A stretch of DNA of 64,000 nt from Rheinheimera sp. A13L (GTDB lineage: Bacteria > Pseudomonadota > Gammaproteobacteria > Enterobacterales > Alteromonadaceae), in the NCBI RefSeq assembly GCF_000217935.1, contig NZ_AFHI01000002.1:62001-126000 (forward strand). The letters are read 5' to 3'. Of the stretch, positions 8,008 through 18,850 are shown in pieces. Position 1 is the first letter of the stretch. Each line of letters starts with the position of its first letter. Both the position numbers and the translations under genes were made by a program. Below the pieces are notes generated by a model. It was not told the origin of the DNA. It ran no database searches and saw only the letters and a program-made list of their open reading frames with translations.

Positions 8008-9312
8008 GATCAGTACTAAACAGAGCACTATAGCTGGGATCCCCAATAGCGCTGTCATGATAAAGAAGGCCTGATAGTCCATCACTTCTACCCAGCCACC
8101 AGAAAACCCGCCAAGGAACTTAGGCAATAACAACATCAGGGAACTAAACAAAGCATATTGTGTAGCGGTAAAAGCTAAGTTAACCAGCGAAGACAAGTAA
8201 GCAATAAAAGCACTGGTTGCTATACCAGCGCTTAAATTATCAGCAGAGATCACTGCGACTAAGAGTGGAATGTTGTGGCCCTGGGTACTCAGGTAACAAT
8301 AAAGCAAATTGGTACATGCGCTCAGCACCGCACCTAACAACAATATGCGTAAAATGCCAAAGCTGTTGATCAGCAAACCACCCAAAGCTGCTCCAAGTAA
8401 GGTCATCAGTACACCAAATACTTTAGATACGCTGGCTACTTCCTCTTTAGTGAACCCCATATCAACATAAAACACATTGGCCATCACCCCCATGACCACG
8501 TCGGAGACGCGATAGCAGGCGATTAAACTCAGGATCAATAAGGCATTCAGGCCGTGACGGGCAAAGAAGTCTACAAAAGGGCCTACCACTGCTACCTTGA
8601 GCCAATTCAGTATTTTTTGGCTGACGGAGCTCTTTGCCGTGTCGATATGGATTTGCTGTTCAACAACAGGTTCAGGAGAGAGCAGGGTCGTCAGTAAACC
8701 CAAGGCCATACAGCCTGCCATCACCAGATAGGTGGATTGCCAGGCGTCCAGATCGTAACCTGTCTCAGTAGTGCTGAATAAAGCAGCTATCCATAAAGTA
8801 CCGGCTGATGAGAAAATCATCGCCAGTCGATAACCTGCCAGATAAGCTGCTGCCATTACGGCCTGCAAACGTTCTGGTGCAGCTTCAATACGGTAGGCAT
8901 CTATAGTGATGTCCTGTGTGGCTGAAGCTATCGCCAGTAACACCGCACACAATGCCATCCACTTCAGCTCTGTTTGTGGGTCCATACTGGCCATTAAAAG
9001 TACGGCCAGAATGATCAGGCTTTGTGACAATAGTAGCCAGCTGCGCCGACGTCCGAGCCATTGTTTCAAACCAGGTAAGCTTAAATGGTCTATCAAAGGT
9101 GACCAGATAAACTTGATCGCGTAGACCATAATTACCCAACTGAAGTAACCTATCTGTTCACGTGATACTCCAGCCTCTCTGAGCCAGAAGGACAAGACTC
9201 CAAACACCAGCATTAGCGGCAAGCCGCCGGAGAAACCCAGAATAAAAATGGTTAGTACCCGACGCTGGCAGTACAGTTGTAATGAGGAGAAAAAAGCAGC
9301 AATAGCAGACAA
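7990..9312 (-). CDS. ampG: AmpG-family muropeptide MFS transporter
   Basis: A 440-residue inner-membrane permease of the major facilitator superfamily with about 12 helices. The AmpG look is clear: an early FILGFSGGLPLML, then DHLSLPGLKQWLGRRRSWL in the loop between helices 2 and 3, and TQDITIDAYRIE. AmpG imports GlcNAc-anhydroMurNAc peptides released from the wall for recycling, which can affect AmpC-type beta-lactamase induction. No ATG lies near the expected N-terminus. The frame opens with TTG at 9312, so the exact start is uncertain. It is probably the last gene of the minus-strand series from rlmG. Confidence 0.88.
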   Translation of the reverse strand: MSAIAAFFSSLQLYCQRRVLTIFILGFSGGLPLMLVFGVLSFWLREAGVSREQIGYFSWVIMVYAIKFIWSPLIDHLSLPGLKQWLGRRRSWLLLSQSLIILAVLLMASMDPQTELKWMALCAVLLAIASATQDITIDAYRIEAAPERLQAVMAAAYLAGYRLAMIFSSAGTLWIAALFSTTETGYDLDAWQSTYLVMAGCMALGLLTTLLSPEPVVEQQIHIDTAKSSVSQKILNWLKVAVVGPFVDFFARHGLNALLILSLIACYRVSDVVMGVMANVFYVDMGFTKEEVASVSKVFGVLMTLLGAALGGLLINSFGILRILLLGAVLSACTNLLYCYLSTQGHNIPLLVAVISADNLSAGIATSAFIAYLSSLVNLAFTATQYALFSSLMLLLPKFLGGFSGGWVEVMDYQAFFIMTALLGIPAIVLCLVLIKKTPH

Positions 9313-9367
9313 GACGGCGGTCCGAGCAGGAATAAATGAGATCAGCTTACAGCTTCAATAAATTAGA

Positions 9368-9688
9368 TCAAGGCCTTACACCGACACAATAGCAGGGTAA
9401 CTGACCATAACCATGCAAAAAGCTCAGGCAATACTGCAACTCGCGCCTTAGTCTGAGGTTTTGCTTCAATTCAGGCTCCGACCAGTATTCAATCTGGTAG
9501 AGCAAATGCCAAAACACCTGCTCACGCAAAGTTTCAGGCCGCCAGCTTCTGACACGAAACTGTGACCATTCCTCCAGCGTATCCCAGACAAACAAGTGCA
9601 GTTCGCTGTGGGGCAGACGGCCCCGCAGGAAACGGGAAAGATAATAAATCAGCTGACGTGATTTTTGTTCAATAAAGGGCTCTAACAT
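9368..9688 (-). CDS. Conserved-looking hypothetical protein
   Basis: About 106 residues, rich in aromatic and basic residues (IEQKSRQLIYYLSRFLRG, then ELHLFVWDTLEEW and VFWHLLYQIEYW). There is no signal peptide or membrane segment. The ATG at 9688 has AGGGA some 10 bases upstream and is preferred; an ATG at 9718 lies inside a perfect hairpin with no ribosome site. Its place between ppiA and ampG suggests co-transcription. Family not recognised. Confidence 0.6.
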   Translation of the reverse strand: MLEPFIEQKSRQLIYYLSRFLRGRLPHSELHLFVWDTLEEWSQFRVRSWRPETLREQVFWHLLYQIEYWSEPELKQNLRLRRELQYCLSFLHGYGQLPCYCVGVRP

Positions 9689-9704
9689 AGGTCTGATCCC
9701 TGTC

Positions 9705-9727
9705 AGAGCTGGCACCATGCCAGCTCT
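9705..9727. repeat. Perfect 10-bp inverted repeat
   Basis: AGAGCTGGCA and TGCCAGCTCT flank a three-base loop. It lies between ppiA and the hypothetical gene at 9368. There is no T run, so it may stabilise or partially terminate the ppiA transcript. Confidence 0.6.
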
Positions 9728-9755
9728 GTGCGCTCAGAGCTAGTATAGTCAGGCT

Positions 9756-10361
9756 TTATTGTTCTGGCTGTAAAATCACTTGTTTTAAGATAATTGGCTG
9801 TTTGGGTACGTTTTGCCAGCCGGTTTTCTCATCGGTATGGGTTTCCAGCAGTTTGATCTTTTCCAGCACTTCAAAGCCATCCTGGATCTGACCAAAGACT
9901 GTGTACCCCCAGCTTCTGCCTGGATCTAAACTGGTATTGTCATTGAGGTTAAAAAAGAACTGACTGGTTGCACTATGGGGATCGTTATTCCTCGCCATAG
10001 CTATACTGCCAAACTGATTTTTAGCGCCATTACCTGATTCATTAAATACAGCAGGGAATTCGTCTATAGGTGCCAAATCAGGTTTATAACCGCCACCCTG
10101 GATCACAAATTCTGGTTCAAGACGATGAAAAACCGTATTGTCATAGGCTTTGGTATTGACGTAACTCAGGAAGTTATTAACCGCCAAAGGGGCTCTGGTT
10201 CTGTCCAGTTCAACAGTGATATCACCCACTGAAGTCACCAGTTTTACTTTAGGAAACAGATTATCTTGCTGTACGTATTTACCCGTTGGTTTTTTCATAT
10301 CCACCGCAGCTAAAGCAGATACAGAAAACAGCGCAAGCAAAGTGAAAGTAATCAGACGCAT
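9756..10361 (-). CDS. ppiA: Periplasmic cyclophilin-type peptidyl-prolyl isomerase
   Basis: A 201-residue protein with a signal peptide (MRLITFTLLALFSVSALAA) and a cyclophilin domain at about 35-195. Catalytic-site segments are visible: TVFHRLEPEFVIQGGG with the active Arg, GSIAMARNNDPHSATSQFFFNL, and a later GYTVFGQI. It speeds proline isomerisation in exported proteins. The ATG at 10361 is chosen over the GTG just before it because AAGGG is seven bases upstream. Its start is four bases from the stop of the upstream lipoprotein gene, indicating an operon. Confidence 0.92.
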   Translation of the reverse strand: MRLITFTLLALFSVSALAAVDMKKPTGKYVQQDNLFPKVKLVTSVGDITVELDRTRAPLAVNNFLSYVNTKAYDNTVFHRLEPEFVIQGGGYKPDLAPIDEFPAVFNESGNGAKNQFGSIAMARNNDPHSATSQFFFNLNDNTSLDPGRSWGYTVFGQIQDGFEVLEKIKLLETHTDEKTGWQNVPKQPIILKQVILQPEQ

Positions 10362-10364
10362 CAC

Positions 10365-10919
10365 TTAGCCCTTCACGTAAGAATGCCAGCTGCTGTCGTT
10401 CAGCAGTTCAGCCAGCACTTGTTCAGTTAATACCCGTAATTTCACTTCCGCCGCAGCGTTGTCTAATTTAAATGGGCCAGAGAAGCTGCTTTTGCCTGCA
10501 TAAACTTTATCAAAAGATCCATTGTGGTTTTGAATAGCGATACGAAGCTCCACATCGTTTTTCACCACGTGTTCCACTGTGCGCTGGTCGGCATCAGCAG
10601 ATAGCTTCAGGATCTGAATGGTCATAGTAGTCACACTGCTGGAGGTTAATTTAGCACCCTGTGCTGTCATTGCATCCGACAAGGTGGATTCTAACTGTTG
10701 AGCCAGATTATTACTGGTTGGCATACTGGTGACTGCTGTGCCTTTACGTAAAAATAAAGTTTGGTCAGATGGACGCTGATCGACCACTGTTAACACAAAC
10801 TCGGCACCTGACAGCGATTTGCTTTGATTCCAGAACACTTGAGGTGTGACTAAAAAAGAAGATGAAGTGCTGCTGCAGGCAGCTAAAGCCAGGCTGAAAG
10901 CCACTAATACAAAGCGCAT
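10365..10919 (-). CDS. yajG: YajG-type outer-membrane lipoprotein
   Basis: A 184-residue lipoprotein. MRFVLVAFSLALAACSSTSS has a lipobox LAAC. The rest resembles the YajG/DUF4410-like family (VVDQRPSDQTLFLRKG; LESTLSDAMTAQGAKL). The open frame extends to 11066, but the ATG at 10919 has AGGAAA seven bases before it and a proper lipoprotein signal follows. In several gammaproteobacteria yajG lies next to ampG, and here it is in the same gene series. Its role is not settled. Confidence 0.78.
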   Translation of the reverse strand: MRFVLVAFSLALAACSSTSSSFLVTPQVFWNQSKSLSGAEFVLTVVDQRPSDQTLFLRKGTAVTSMPTSNNLAQQLESTLSDAMTAQGAKLTSSSVTTMTIQILKLSADADQRTVEHVVKNDVELRIAIQNHNGSFDKVYAGKSSFSGPFKLDNAAAEVKLRVLTEQVLAELLNDSSWHSYVKG

Positions 10920-10921
10920 AG

Positions 10922-12061
10922 TTATTTCCTTTTGGTTGATTCGAGGATCACAAATTTGTTGTTGCTGGCAATATGGCGGCAGCCACCCAACAATACCGTC
11001 ATTTTTTCGTAATAAGGCAAATGTCTGTTCGCCACAATACGTAATTTTCCACCGGCTTTTAAACAACGTTTGGCATCGTTAAACATTTGCCATGCAATAT
11101 GTTCTGTCACCGCCTGTTGCTGATGAAAAGGGGGATTACAGATCACATAGTCCAGACTCTGATCGGCCTGGCTGGCTAAACAGTCGTCTGTTCTGAACTC
11201 GCACTGAGACATTAGTTCAGGTGCATTTAATTCGACTGATGCTTTGGATGACTCTACAGCCATGCAGGAGTCATCGGTAAAAATAACTTTAGCTTCAGGT
11301 TGTTGTTTTAATAAGGCTAAACCCAGCACTCCATTACCGCAGCCTAAATCGGCCACTAAAGCGCCGGCATCCAGTACTGGTAGATGTTCCAGCAGGAAAC
11401 GCGCACCTATGTCCAGTTGCTCTTTGGCAAACACATTGGCGTGATTGACCAGCCTGAGCTGATAATCAGGCAACTCCCACTGAATAGGGTAGGTAAAAGC
11501 CCTGGCTTCACCACGAGGCGAACAATGAATAGTCCGGCATTTTTTCTGGGCCAGTGAGGCCTGAGTTGGGCCCAATTCCTGTTCAAAAATGGCCAGCAAG
11601 TTTTTATGAATATCTTTGGCTTTGGCTGCAGCGATAATAATAGTGTCGGGCCGGACCACCTGGCTCAATTGCTGTAACATGAAGCGCAGGTAACCATGAT
11701 TGTTGGGGACTTTTAACAGAACCAGATCCAAATCGGCAGGCAAAGCCGTAACACTGTCAATAAAACAGACGCTATCTGCGGATAAGCCGTTTTGTTGTCT
11801 GTTATGCACTGTGGCTTGCTGGCTTAACACAGAGTCGTTTTGCTGACTGTGTGGGTAGTCACCTAAAGCACAGGACAAAGCGCCAAACAGATCGTGCATC
11901 ACCAGCACTTTCAGGCCAGCGCGCTCATTGAGCAAAGGCAGCGCCTGCTGCAACAGCAATTCATCTGCTGCATCCCAGGCTTGCAGGCTGCGATTGCTTT
12001 GCCCCAGTGGTAATCTGTCCAGCTGCAGTTGCTTGTCAGCGACGGTAAAAATAGTATTCAT
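10922..12061 (-). CDS. rlmG: 23S rRNA (guanine-1835-N2)-methyltransferase RlmG
   Basis: Methylates G1835 of 23S rRNA using S-adenosylmethionine. At 379 residues it shows the two-part plan of RlmG/RsmC: a degenerate N-terminal methyltransferase domain and a catalytic C-terminal one. The latter has VADLGCGNGVLGL near 235, the substrate-base motif NPPFHQQ near 310 and RCLKAGGKLRIVANRHLPYY. The ATG at 12061 fits the E. coli N-terminus (LQAWDAADELLLQQ); an in-frame ATG at 12106 would overlap alkB. It opens the minus-strand series and is divergent from alkB. Confidence 0.92.
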   Translation of the reverse strand: MNTIFTVADKQLQLDRLPLGQSNRSLQAWDAADELLLQQALPLLNERAGLKVLVMHDLFGALSCALGDYPHSQQNDSVLSQQATVHNRQQNGLSADSVCFIDSVTALPADLDLVLLKVPNNHGYLRFMLQQLSQVVRPDTIIIAAAKAKDIHKNLLAIFEQELGPTQASLAQKKCRTIHCSPRGEARAFTYPIQWELPDYQLRLVNHANVFAKEQLDIGARFLLEHLPVLDAGALVADLGCGNGVLGLALLKQQPEAKVIFTDDSCMAVESSKASVELNAPELMSQCEFRTDDCLASQADQSLDYVICNPPFHQQQAVTEHIAWQMFNDAKRCLKAGGKLRIVANRHLPYYEKMTVLLGGCRHIASNNKFVILESTKRK

Positions 12062-12093
12062 GCCATTCAACTTAAAGAAGAGAAGGTTGTATT

Positions 12094-12717
12094 TTGACAC
12101 GAGCACACCAGAGCGACAACCATGGATCGTTGCAACACTTTGTATTACCAGATGCGGAGTTGCTATTTTGGCTTGAATGGCTGCCGCCAGCGCAGGCAGA
12201 GCGCTGTTATCAGCAATTAGCGCATGAACTTAACTGGCAACAGCCCGCGATAAAAATCTTTGGCAAGGCGGTGCTTATTCCAAGGCAACAGGTATGGATG
12301 GGCGATCCGCACTGCAGCTACAAATATTCAGGCGTGCTGTTTGAACCTGAACCCTGGCATCCGCTGGTAAAGCAATTAACAGACCGGGTCAATCAAGCGT
12401 GTCAGAGCCAGTTTAATACTGTGTTGCTGAACTGGTATGCTGATGGCCAGCAACATATGGGCTGGCATAGTGATGATGAACCTGAACTTGGGAATAATCC
12501 GCATATTGCATCCTTAAGTTTGGGGCAAAAGCGCTTTTTTGATTTAAAACACAAAAGCTTAGGTACACAGCTAAAGCTGGAACTTGCTCATGGGTCCTTA
12601 TTGCTTATGGCAGGTCCATGCCAGGCAAACTGGCAACACAGAGTACCAAAAATGGCAGCGGCGACAGAGGGACGCATAAACCTGACTTTCCGTGAAATCA
12701 AGCAAAAAACAACTTAA
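12094..12717 (+). CDS. AlkB-like 2-oxoglutarate/Fe(II) dioxygenase
   Basis: A 207-residue protein of the AlkB fold, most like the ALKBH2/3-type bacterial group that removes alkyl groups from 1-methyladenine and 3-methylcytosine. Iron ligands are seen in WHSDDEPELG (HxD) and in WQHRVPK (distal His). The 2-oxoglutarate-binding Arg is in GRINLTFR at the C-terminus. The DNA-repair lineage is supported by LLNWYADGQQHMGWHSDDE. The start is a TTG at 12094 with AGAAGG seven bases upstream; no in-frame ATG exists near the N-terminus. It is 32 bases from the divergent rlmG start. No LexA-type box was seen. Confidence 0.9.
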   Translation: MTRAHQSDNHGSLQHFVLPDAELLFWLEWLPPAQAERCYQQLAHELNWQQPAIKIFGKAVLIPRQQVWMGDPHCSYKYSGVLFEPEPWHPLVKQLTDRVNQACQSQFNTVLLNWYADGQQHMGWHSDDEPELGNNPHIASLSLGQKRFFDLKHKSLGTQLKLELAHGSLLLMAGPCQANWQHRVPKMAAATEGRINLTFREIKQKTT

Positions 12718-12780
12718 TTATATTTTCTCTATGGCAGCAGTCGCTTAGCAGGTTTTCCTTCACTTTTGCAAAAAAGCGGG

Positions 12781-12809
12781 CTGACAAGGCGCATTGCCTT
12801 AACTAGAGT
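12781..12809 (+). promoter_or_regulatory. Sigma-70-like promoter of bolA
   Basis: CTGACA (12781-12786) and TAGAGT (12804-12809) are separated by 17 bases. The expected start is about 25 bases before the bolA ATG. Confidence 0.5.
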
Positions 12810-12840
12810 AGAGGTGAGGGAGCAATAAAAGGGTTCAGCT

Positions 12841-13182
12841 ATGTTGGTTCATACCGCAATAGAACAGAAGTTATTGAGCGCATTTGATCCTGTGTTCCTT
12901 GACGTGGTCAATGAAAGCCATATGCACAGTGTGGCACCGGGTTCTGAATCACATTTTAAAGTTGTGATAGTGACAGATGCCTTTAATGGCATGAGATTGT
13001 TAAACCGCCACAGAGCAGTGAATGCGATAGTGGCCGAGGAGCTAGCCGAAAAAATTCATGCTTTAGCTTTGCATACTTATACGCCTGGTGAATGGTACGA
13101 GTATTACGCCGAAAAACCACCGGCTTCGCCAAAATGTTTTGGTGGCAGTAAAAGAGAAAAAACTGCCTTGCCGGAATCCTGA
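12841..13182 (+). CDS. bolA: BolA-family protein
   Basis: A 113-residue protein of the BolA fold (about 5-90): LDVVNESHMHSVAPGSESHFKVVIV with the typical histidines and HxxxxGSESHF pattern, and RHRAVNAIVAEEL. BolA works with monothiol glutaredoxins in Fe-S cluster handling and, in E. coli, influences morphology and stress response. The C-terminal 20 residues (PPASPKCFGGSKREK) carry one Cys and are variable in the family. It is transcribed alone. Confidence 0.9.
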   Translation: MLVHTAIEQKLLSAFDPVFLDVVNESHMHSVAPGSESHFKVVIVTDAFNGMRLLNRHRAVNAIVAEELAEKIHALALHTYTPGEWYEYYAEKPPASPKCFGGSKREKTALPES

Positions 13183-13377
13183 GATCCTACTTAGTTAAAG
13201 CGTCGTAAGACGCTTTAACTTTATCTGCAGCTGTAATTTGCATTGTTCATCCTGTTTCAGATCGAACTAAGTTCTTGTTTTTGAATGCTCACTACTGCTA
13301 TTTTTGCTGATCAGACCTGTTTTTTAAGCTAACGGCTTAAACTAGCTGACAATTTTCAACCAACAATAGGTTTTGTT

Positions 13378-14571
13378 ATGGTTATCCAACCTAAAATTCG
13401 TGGTTTTATTTGCACTAACGCTCATCCGGTCGGTTGTGCTGCTCATGTGCAAGAACAAATTGATTATGTCAAAGCCCAGGGGCCAGTGGCCGGTGGTCCA
13501 AAAAACGTATTAGTGATCGGTGCTTCAACAGGTTATGGCCTGGCGTCCCGCATTACATCAGCATTTGCATCTGGCGCTAAAACCTTAGGTATCTTTTTTG
13601 AAAAAGAACCGACAGAAGGCAAAACGGCTTCAGCCGGTTGGTACAATACTGTGGCTTTTGAACAAGCTGCTGCCGCCGAAGGTTTATGGAATAAGCATCT
13701 GAACGGTGATGCTTTTACTGACGAGCTAAAGTCTCAGGCTATTGATTTAATCCGTCGTGAGATGGGGAAAATTGATTTAGTGGTATACAGCCTGGCTGCA
13801 CCACGTCGTAAAGATCCGGTGACTGGCGAAGTGTACAGCTCCGTCTTAAAACCAATAGCACAGGCATACACAGCCAAGACGTTAAACACCAGCAAACGTG
13901 AAATTGAAAGCGTTTCTGTTGAACCTGCATCTGATGAAGAAATCTTCAATACTGTGAAAGTCATGGGTGGTGAAGACTGGGAACGCTGGTTGGATCAATT
14001 GCATGCAGCTGGTGTGTTGGCTGAAGGTTGCCAGACCGTTGCCTACACTTACATTGGTAAAGAACTGACCTGGCCTATCTATGGCAAAGCCACTATCGGC
14101 AAAGCCAAAGAAGATTTAGATCGTGCTGCTACTGCTATTACGCAAAAACTGGATTCGGTTGCTGGTCACGCTTATGTGGCTTCATTAAAAGCCTTAGTAA
14201 CACAAGCCAGTTCTGCTATTCCTATTATGCCGCTGTATATTTCCCTGTTGTACCGCGTGATGAAAGCCGAAGGCACTCATGAAGGTTGTATCGAACAGAT
14301 TTATGGTTTGTTCCAGCAGGCGCTTTACAACAACAGCCGTACTTTAGATGAAGGCGGTCGTCTGCGTATGGATGGCAAAGAATTGTCTGAGCATATTCAG
14401 TCTGCAGTAAAAGACTTATGGGGCCAGGTGACGACTGAAAACATTGATGATCTGACTGACTACAAAGGTTATCACAATGAATTCCTGCGCTTGTTCGGTT
14501 TTGGCTATGGCCATGTTGATTATAGCGCCGATGTGCAGGCTTTATTGCCGCTGAAAAATTTGGTGCAATAA
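13378..14571 (+). CDS. fabV: Enoyl-[ACP]/trans-2-enoyl-CoA reductase FabV
   Basis: NADH-dependent reductase for the last step of fatty-acid elongation, a long SDR enzyme that usually confers triclosan insensitivity. The 397 residues are typical. The nucleotide-binding site is VLVIGASTGYGLASRI near 44-59, longer than in FabI. The catalytic Tyr-x8-Lys pair is in IYGKATIGKAK near 235-244. Other FabV segments include MIKIDLVVYSLA-like RREMGKIDLVVYSLAAPRR and GGRLRMDGKEL. It is a single gene with a terminator at 14577. Confidence 0.96.
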   Translation: MVIQPKIRGFICTNAHPVGCAAHVQEQIDYVKAQGPVAGGPKNVLVIGASTGYGLASRITSAFASGAKTLGIFFEKEPTEGKTASAGWYNTVAFEQAAAAEGLWNKHLNGDAFTDELKSQAIDLIRREMGKIDLVVYSLAAPRRKDPVTGEVYSSVLKPIAQAYTAKTLNTSKREIESVSVEPASDEEIFNTVKVMGGEDWERWLDQLHAAGVLAEGCQTVAYTYIGKELTWPIYGKATIGKAKEDLDRAATAITQKLDSVAGHAYVASLKALVTQASSAIPIMPLYISLLYRVMKAEGTHEGCIEQIYGLFQQALYNNSRTLDEGGRLRMDGKELSEHIQSAVKDLWGQVTTENIDDLTDYKGYHNEFLRLFGFGYGHVDYSADVQALLPLKNLVQ

Positions 14572-14576
14572 CTTTG

Positions 14577-14602
14577 AAAAGCCGCTTAATGCGGCTTTTT
14601 CT
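14577..14602 (+). terminator. Terminator after fabV
   Basis: AAAAGCCGC, loop TTAAT, GCGGCTTTTT. Confidence 0.9.
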
Positions 14603-14741
14603 TCAAATAAGCTTTGGTTTTTGGCGAATTTAACTGAATTTGAAACCATTGCAGCAACAGACAAAAGGCAAAGTTAAAAAACTTGGCTACACTGAGCTTC
14701 AGTCGGCTGAAATGCCGGATAATTTTGTTGATTAACATAGA

Positions 14742-14766
14742 TAGCACTTATGTTTAGTGCTAGAAT
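14742..14766 (+). promoter_or_regulatory. Candidate promoter and operator of the nqr operon
   Basis: TGCTAGAAT ends at 14766 and is a strong extended -10; no clear -35 is seen. The inverted repeat TAGCACT (14742-14748) and AGTGCTA (14756-14762) overlaps the -10 and could bind a repressor. The transcript start would be near 14773. Confidence 0.5.
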
Positions 14767-14792
14767 CCGCGACTTTGGTATGTGTGTCCGCC

Positions 14793-14848
14793 ACCTGCAA
14801 CAGCGGTTAGGCTGTTGAGGTCCCGGATGCTACGCGCGGCGAGCAGCC
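14793..14848 (+). promoter_or_regulatory. Structured 5' leader of the nqr operon
   Basis: Two hairpins follow each other. The first pairs ACCT-CAACAGC with GCTGTTG-AGGT across GGTTAG (14793-14821, one bulged G). The second pairs GGATGCT with AGCAGCC (14825-14848, one mismatch). The predicted leader is about 120 bases and the nqrA start lacks a clear ribosome site. A regulatory RNA role is inference; the class is not recognised. Confidence 0.5.
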
Positions 14849-14879
14849 GATAAAACCAGGCCCTGTTTCTTCCCGTTAA

Positions 14880-16229
<1,350 letters not shown>

Positions 16230-16231
16230 AA

Positions 16232-17437
16232 ATGGGTTTAAAGCATTTTTTAGAAAGTATTGAGCCGCAGTTCGAGAAAGGCGGTAAGTACGAGAAGTGG
16301 TACGCTTTATACGAAGCCGTAGCTACAGTTCTGTATACCCCAGGTCTGGTGACCAAAAAGGGGACTCATGTGCGTGATAGTATCGATCTGAAACGCATCA
16401 TGATTTTTGTCTGGTTAATGTTATTCCCTGCGTTGTTTTTTGGCATGTTCAATATCGGTCATCAGGCGGTTATCGCGCTGCAGGCTGGTTTTGGTACGCC
16501 TGACACCTGGCAGGTGGCCTTGTTCCAGTTACTCGGTGGTGAGCTGAGTGCGGAGTCGGGCTGGGGCAGTAAAATGTGGTACGGTGCCGTTTGGTTCCTG
16601 CCTATTTATGCCACTGTATTTATCGTCGGTGGTTTCTGGGAAGTATTGTTTGCTTCAGTGCGTAAGCATGAAGTAAACGAAGGCTTCTTTGTCACCTCTA
16701 TTCTGTTCGCCTTAATTCTTCCTGCTTCTATCCCTCTGTGGCAAGCCGCTTTAGGTATTACCTTTGGTGTGGTTGTAGCAAAAGAAGTCTTTGGTGGTAC
16801 AGGCCGTAACTTCTTAAACCCAGCCTTAGCTGGTCGTGCTTTCCTATTTTTTGCTTACCCTGCACAGATTTCAGGCGACAAAGTATGGACAGTGGCTGAT
16901 GGCTATTCAGGCGCAACCTGGTTGTCTAAAGCAGTGAATGGCGAAGTATCTGACTGGTCTATTAATGCTCAGTGGTGGGATGCTTTCTACGGTTTTATCC
17001 CGGGCTCAGTGGGTGAAACATCCTTCTTAGCTCTGATGATTGGCGGTTTAGCCTTAATTTATTTCCGTATTGCTTCATGGCGCATTGTGCTGGGCGTTTT
17101 AGCTGGTACTGCTTTATTTGCCACTATGTTCAATATGATAGGTTCAGAAACTAACGCTATGTTTGCTATGCCTTGGTACTGGCACATAGTTCTGGGTGGT
17201 TTTGCTATTGGTATGTTCTTTATGGCAACTGACCCTGTATCAGCGTCATTCACTAATCCTGGAAAATGGGCTTATGGTTTCCTGATTGGCTTTATGGTGG
17301 TGATGATCCGTGTGGTCAACCCTGCTTACCCTGAAGGTATGATGTTAGCTATTTTGTTTGCTAACTTATTCTCCCCATTGTTTGACTATATGGTGGCTCA
17401 GGCGAATATCAATCGGAGGCTTGCCCGTAATGTTTAG
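16232..17437 (+). CDS. nqrB: Na+-NQR subunit B
   Basis: Polytopic subunit of 401 residues that binds riboflavin and a covalent FMN and forms much of the Na+ path. The FMN-threonine lies in [10 protein letters not shown], Thr229 by my count, equivalent to Thr236 of Vibrio NqrB. The RnfD/NqrB core has about 10 helices, with [17 protein letters not shown] near 188-204. The start at 16232 has AGGAAGG upstream; the open frame begins earlier inside nqrA. Its stop overlaps the nqrC start by eight bases. Confidence 0.97.
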   Translation: MGLKHFLESIEPQFEKGGKYEKWYALYEAVATVLYTPGLVTKKGTHVRDSIDLKRIMIFVWLMLFPALFFGMFNIGHQAVIALQAGFGTPDTWQVALFQLLGGELSAESGWGSKMWYGAVWFLPIYATVFIVGGFWEVLFASVRKHEVNEGFFVTSILFALILPASIPLWQAALGITFGVVVAKEVFGGTGRNFLNPALAGRAFLFFAYPAQISGDKVWTVADGYSGATWLSKAVNGEVSDWSINAQWWDAFYGFIPGSVGETSFLALMIGGLALIYFRIASWRIVLGVLAGTALFATMFNMIGSETNAMFAMPWYWHIVLGGFAIGMFFMATDPVSASFTNPGKWAYGFLIGFMVVMIRVVNPAYPEGMMLAILFANLFSPLFDYMVAQANINRRLARNV

Positions 17438-18218
17438 TAATAACGATAGTATTGGCAAAACCTTTTTTGTGGTGATTGCTTTATGTTTAGTCTGTGCCAT
17501 TTTGGTATCAACAGCTGCTGTTCAGCTGCGGCCAAAACAAGTTGAAAACAAGTTACTGGACTCTCAGAAAAACGTTCTGGCAGTGACGGGCTTGTTAACT
17601 GAAGGCAATATCAAAGAGTTGTACACCAAGCATATTCAGGAACGTTTAGTTGATCTGAATACGGGTGAATTCGTTGATATGACCCCTGCAAGCTATGATT
17701 ACCGCAGAGCAATGAAAGCGCCTGAAACCAGTATCAGACTGGAAGGCGCTGATGACAAGGCTTCGATTAAAAGCCGTGCAAACATTGCTCCAGTCTACTT
17801 TGCTTACAACGAAGGCGTTGATTCAGGCAAATTATCTGCGATAGTTCTGCCAGTTCACGGTTATGGCTTGTGGTCGACTATGCATGCCTTTTTAGCTCTG
17901 GATAATGACGGTAATACCATCAAAGGTATTAACTACTATGAACAAGGCGAAACGGCCGGTTTAGGTGGTGAAGTGCAGAATCCAAAATGGACAGCTCAGT
18001 TTGTCGGTAAAAAGTTGTTAGATGAGTCTGGTGCTCCAGCTATTAAAGTGATGAAACCTGGTAATGCTAACCCATCTTCAGCTTATGAAGTGGATGGCCT
18101 GTCAGGTGCAACTTTAACCAGTAATGGTGTGCAGAATACTTTCGATTTCTGGGCAGGAGCCAAAGGTTTTGCACCTTTCCTGACCAAAGTTCGTGACGGA
18201 GCATTAAACAATGGCTAG
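17430..18218 (+). CDS. nqrC: Na+-NQR subunit C
   Basis: A 262-residue subunit with one N-terminal membrane anchor (about 11-32) and a periplasmic FMN-binding domain. The flavin attachment motif is [12 protein letters not shown] with Thr228, the site modified by ApbE. The start [13 protein letters not shown] at 17430 has GGAGG before it; the upstream extension of the frame lies inside nqrB. It overlaps nqrD by eight bases. No apbE gene is in the window. Confidence 0.97.
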   Translation: MFSNNDSIGKTFFVVIALCLVCAILVSTAAVQLRPKQVENKLLDSQKNVLAVTGLLTEGNIKELYTKHIQERLVDLNTGEFVDMTPASYDYRRAMKAPETSIRLEGADDKASIKSRANIAPVYFAYNEGVDSGKLSAIVLPVHGYGLWSTMHAFLALDNDGNTIKGINYYEQGETAGLGGEVQNPKWTAQFVGKKLLDESGAPAIKVMKPGNANPSSAYEVDGLSGATLTSNGVQNTFDFWAGAKGFAPFLTKVRDGALNNG

Positions 18219-18840
18219 TGCAAAAGAAATTAAAACCGTTCTGTTTGGCCCTATATTTGCCAACAACCCTATAGCTTTGCAGGTTTTGGGTATTTGTTCT
18301 GCTTTGGCAGTAACAACCAAAATGGAAAAAGCCTTGGTGATGGGTATTGCACTTACTGTCGTAACTGCATTCTCTAACCTGTTTATCTCTTTGATCCGTA
18401 ACCATATACCTTCCAGCGTTCGTATCATAGTTCAGATGACTATTATTGCGTCCCTGGTTATTGTGGTGGATCAGGTGCTAAAAGCATTTGCCTACAACGT
18501 AGCAAAAGAGCTTTCGGTATTCGTAGGTTTGATTATCACCAACTGTATCGTTATGGGCCGTGCTGAAGCTTATGCGATGAAAACAGGTCCTGGTATGAGT
18601 TTCCTGGACGGTATTGGTAATGGTCTGGGTTACTCAGTGCTGTTACTGATTGTTGCCTTTATCCGTGAGCTGTTTGGTTCAGGTACTTTATTTGGTGTGG
18701 AAATTCTGCCTTTAGTCAGCGCCGGCGGCTGGTATCAGCCTATGGGTATGATGTTGATTGCACCTAGTGCGTTTATCATTATTGGCTTGTTGATCTGGAT
18801 ATTGCGTGCTTTCCGTCCAGAACAAGTTGAGAAGGCATAA
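18211..18840 (+). CDS. nqrD: Na+-NQR subunit D
   Basis: A 209-residue integral membrane subunit with about six helices in the inverted-repeat NqrD/NqrE fold. A conserved cysteine in [14 protein letters not shown] is one of the ligands of the intramembrane iron site shared with NqrE. It overlaps nqrC and is followed 10 bases later by nqrE. Confidence 0.96.
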   Translation: MASAKEIKTVLFGPIFANNPIALQVLGICSALAVTTKMEKALVMGIALTVVTAFSNLFISLIRNHIPSSVRIIVQMTIIASLVIVVDQVLKAFAYNVAKELSVFVGLIITNCIVMGRAEAYAMKTGPGMSFLDGIGNGLGYSVLLLIVAFIRELFGSGTLFGVEILPLVSAGGWYQPMGMMLIAPSAFIIIGLLIWILRAFRPEQVEKA

Positions 18841-18850
18841 GGGGCTATTG

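Noticed and set aside
12061-12110. SOS box for the AlkB-like gene
   Set aside because: No CTG-N10-CAG palindrome is visible near the start.
14793-14848. FMN riboswitch ahead of nqrA
   Set aside because: The conserved sequence blocks of the FMN riboswitch are absent, although the flavin-dependent complex made it worth a look.
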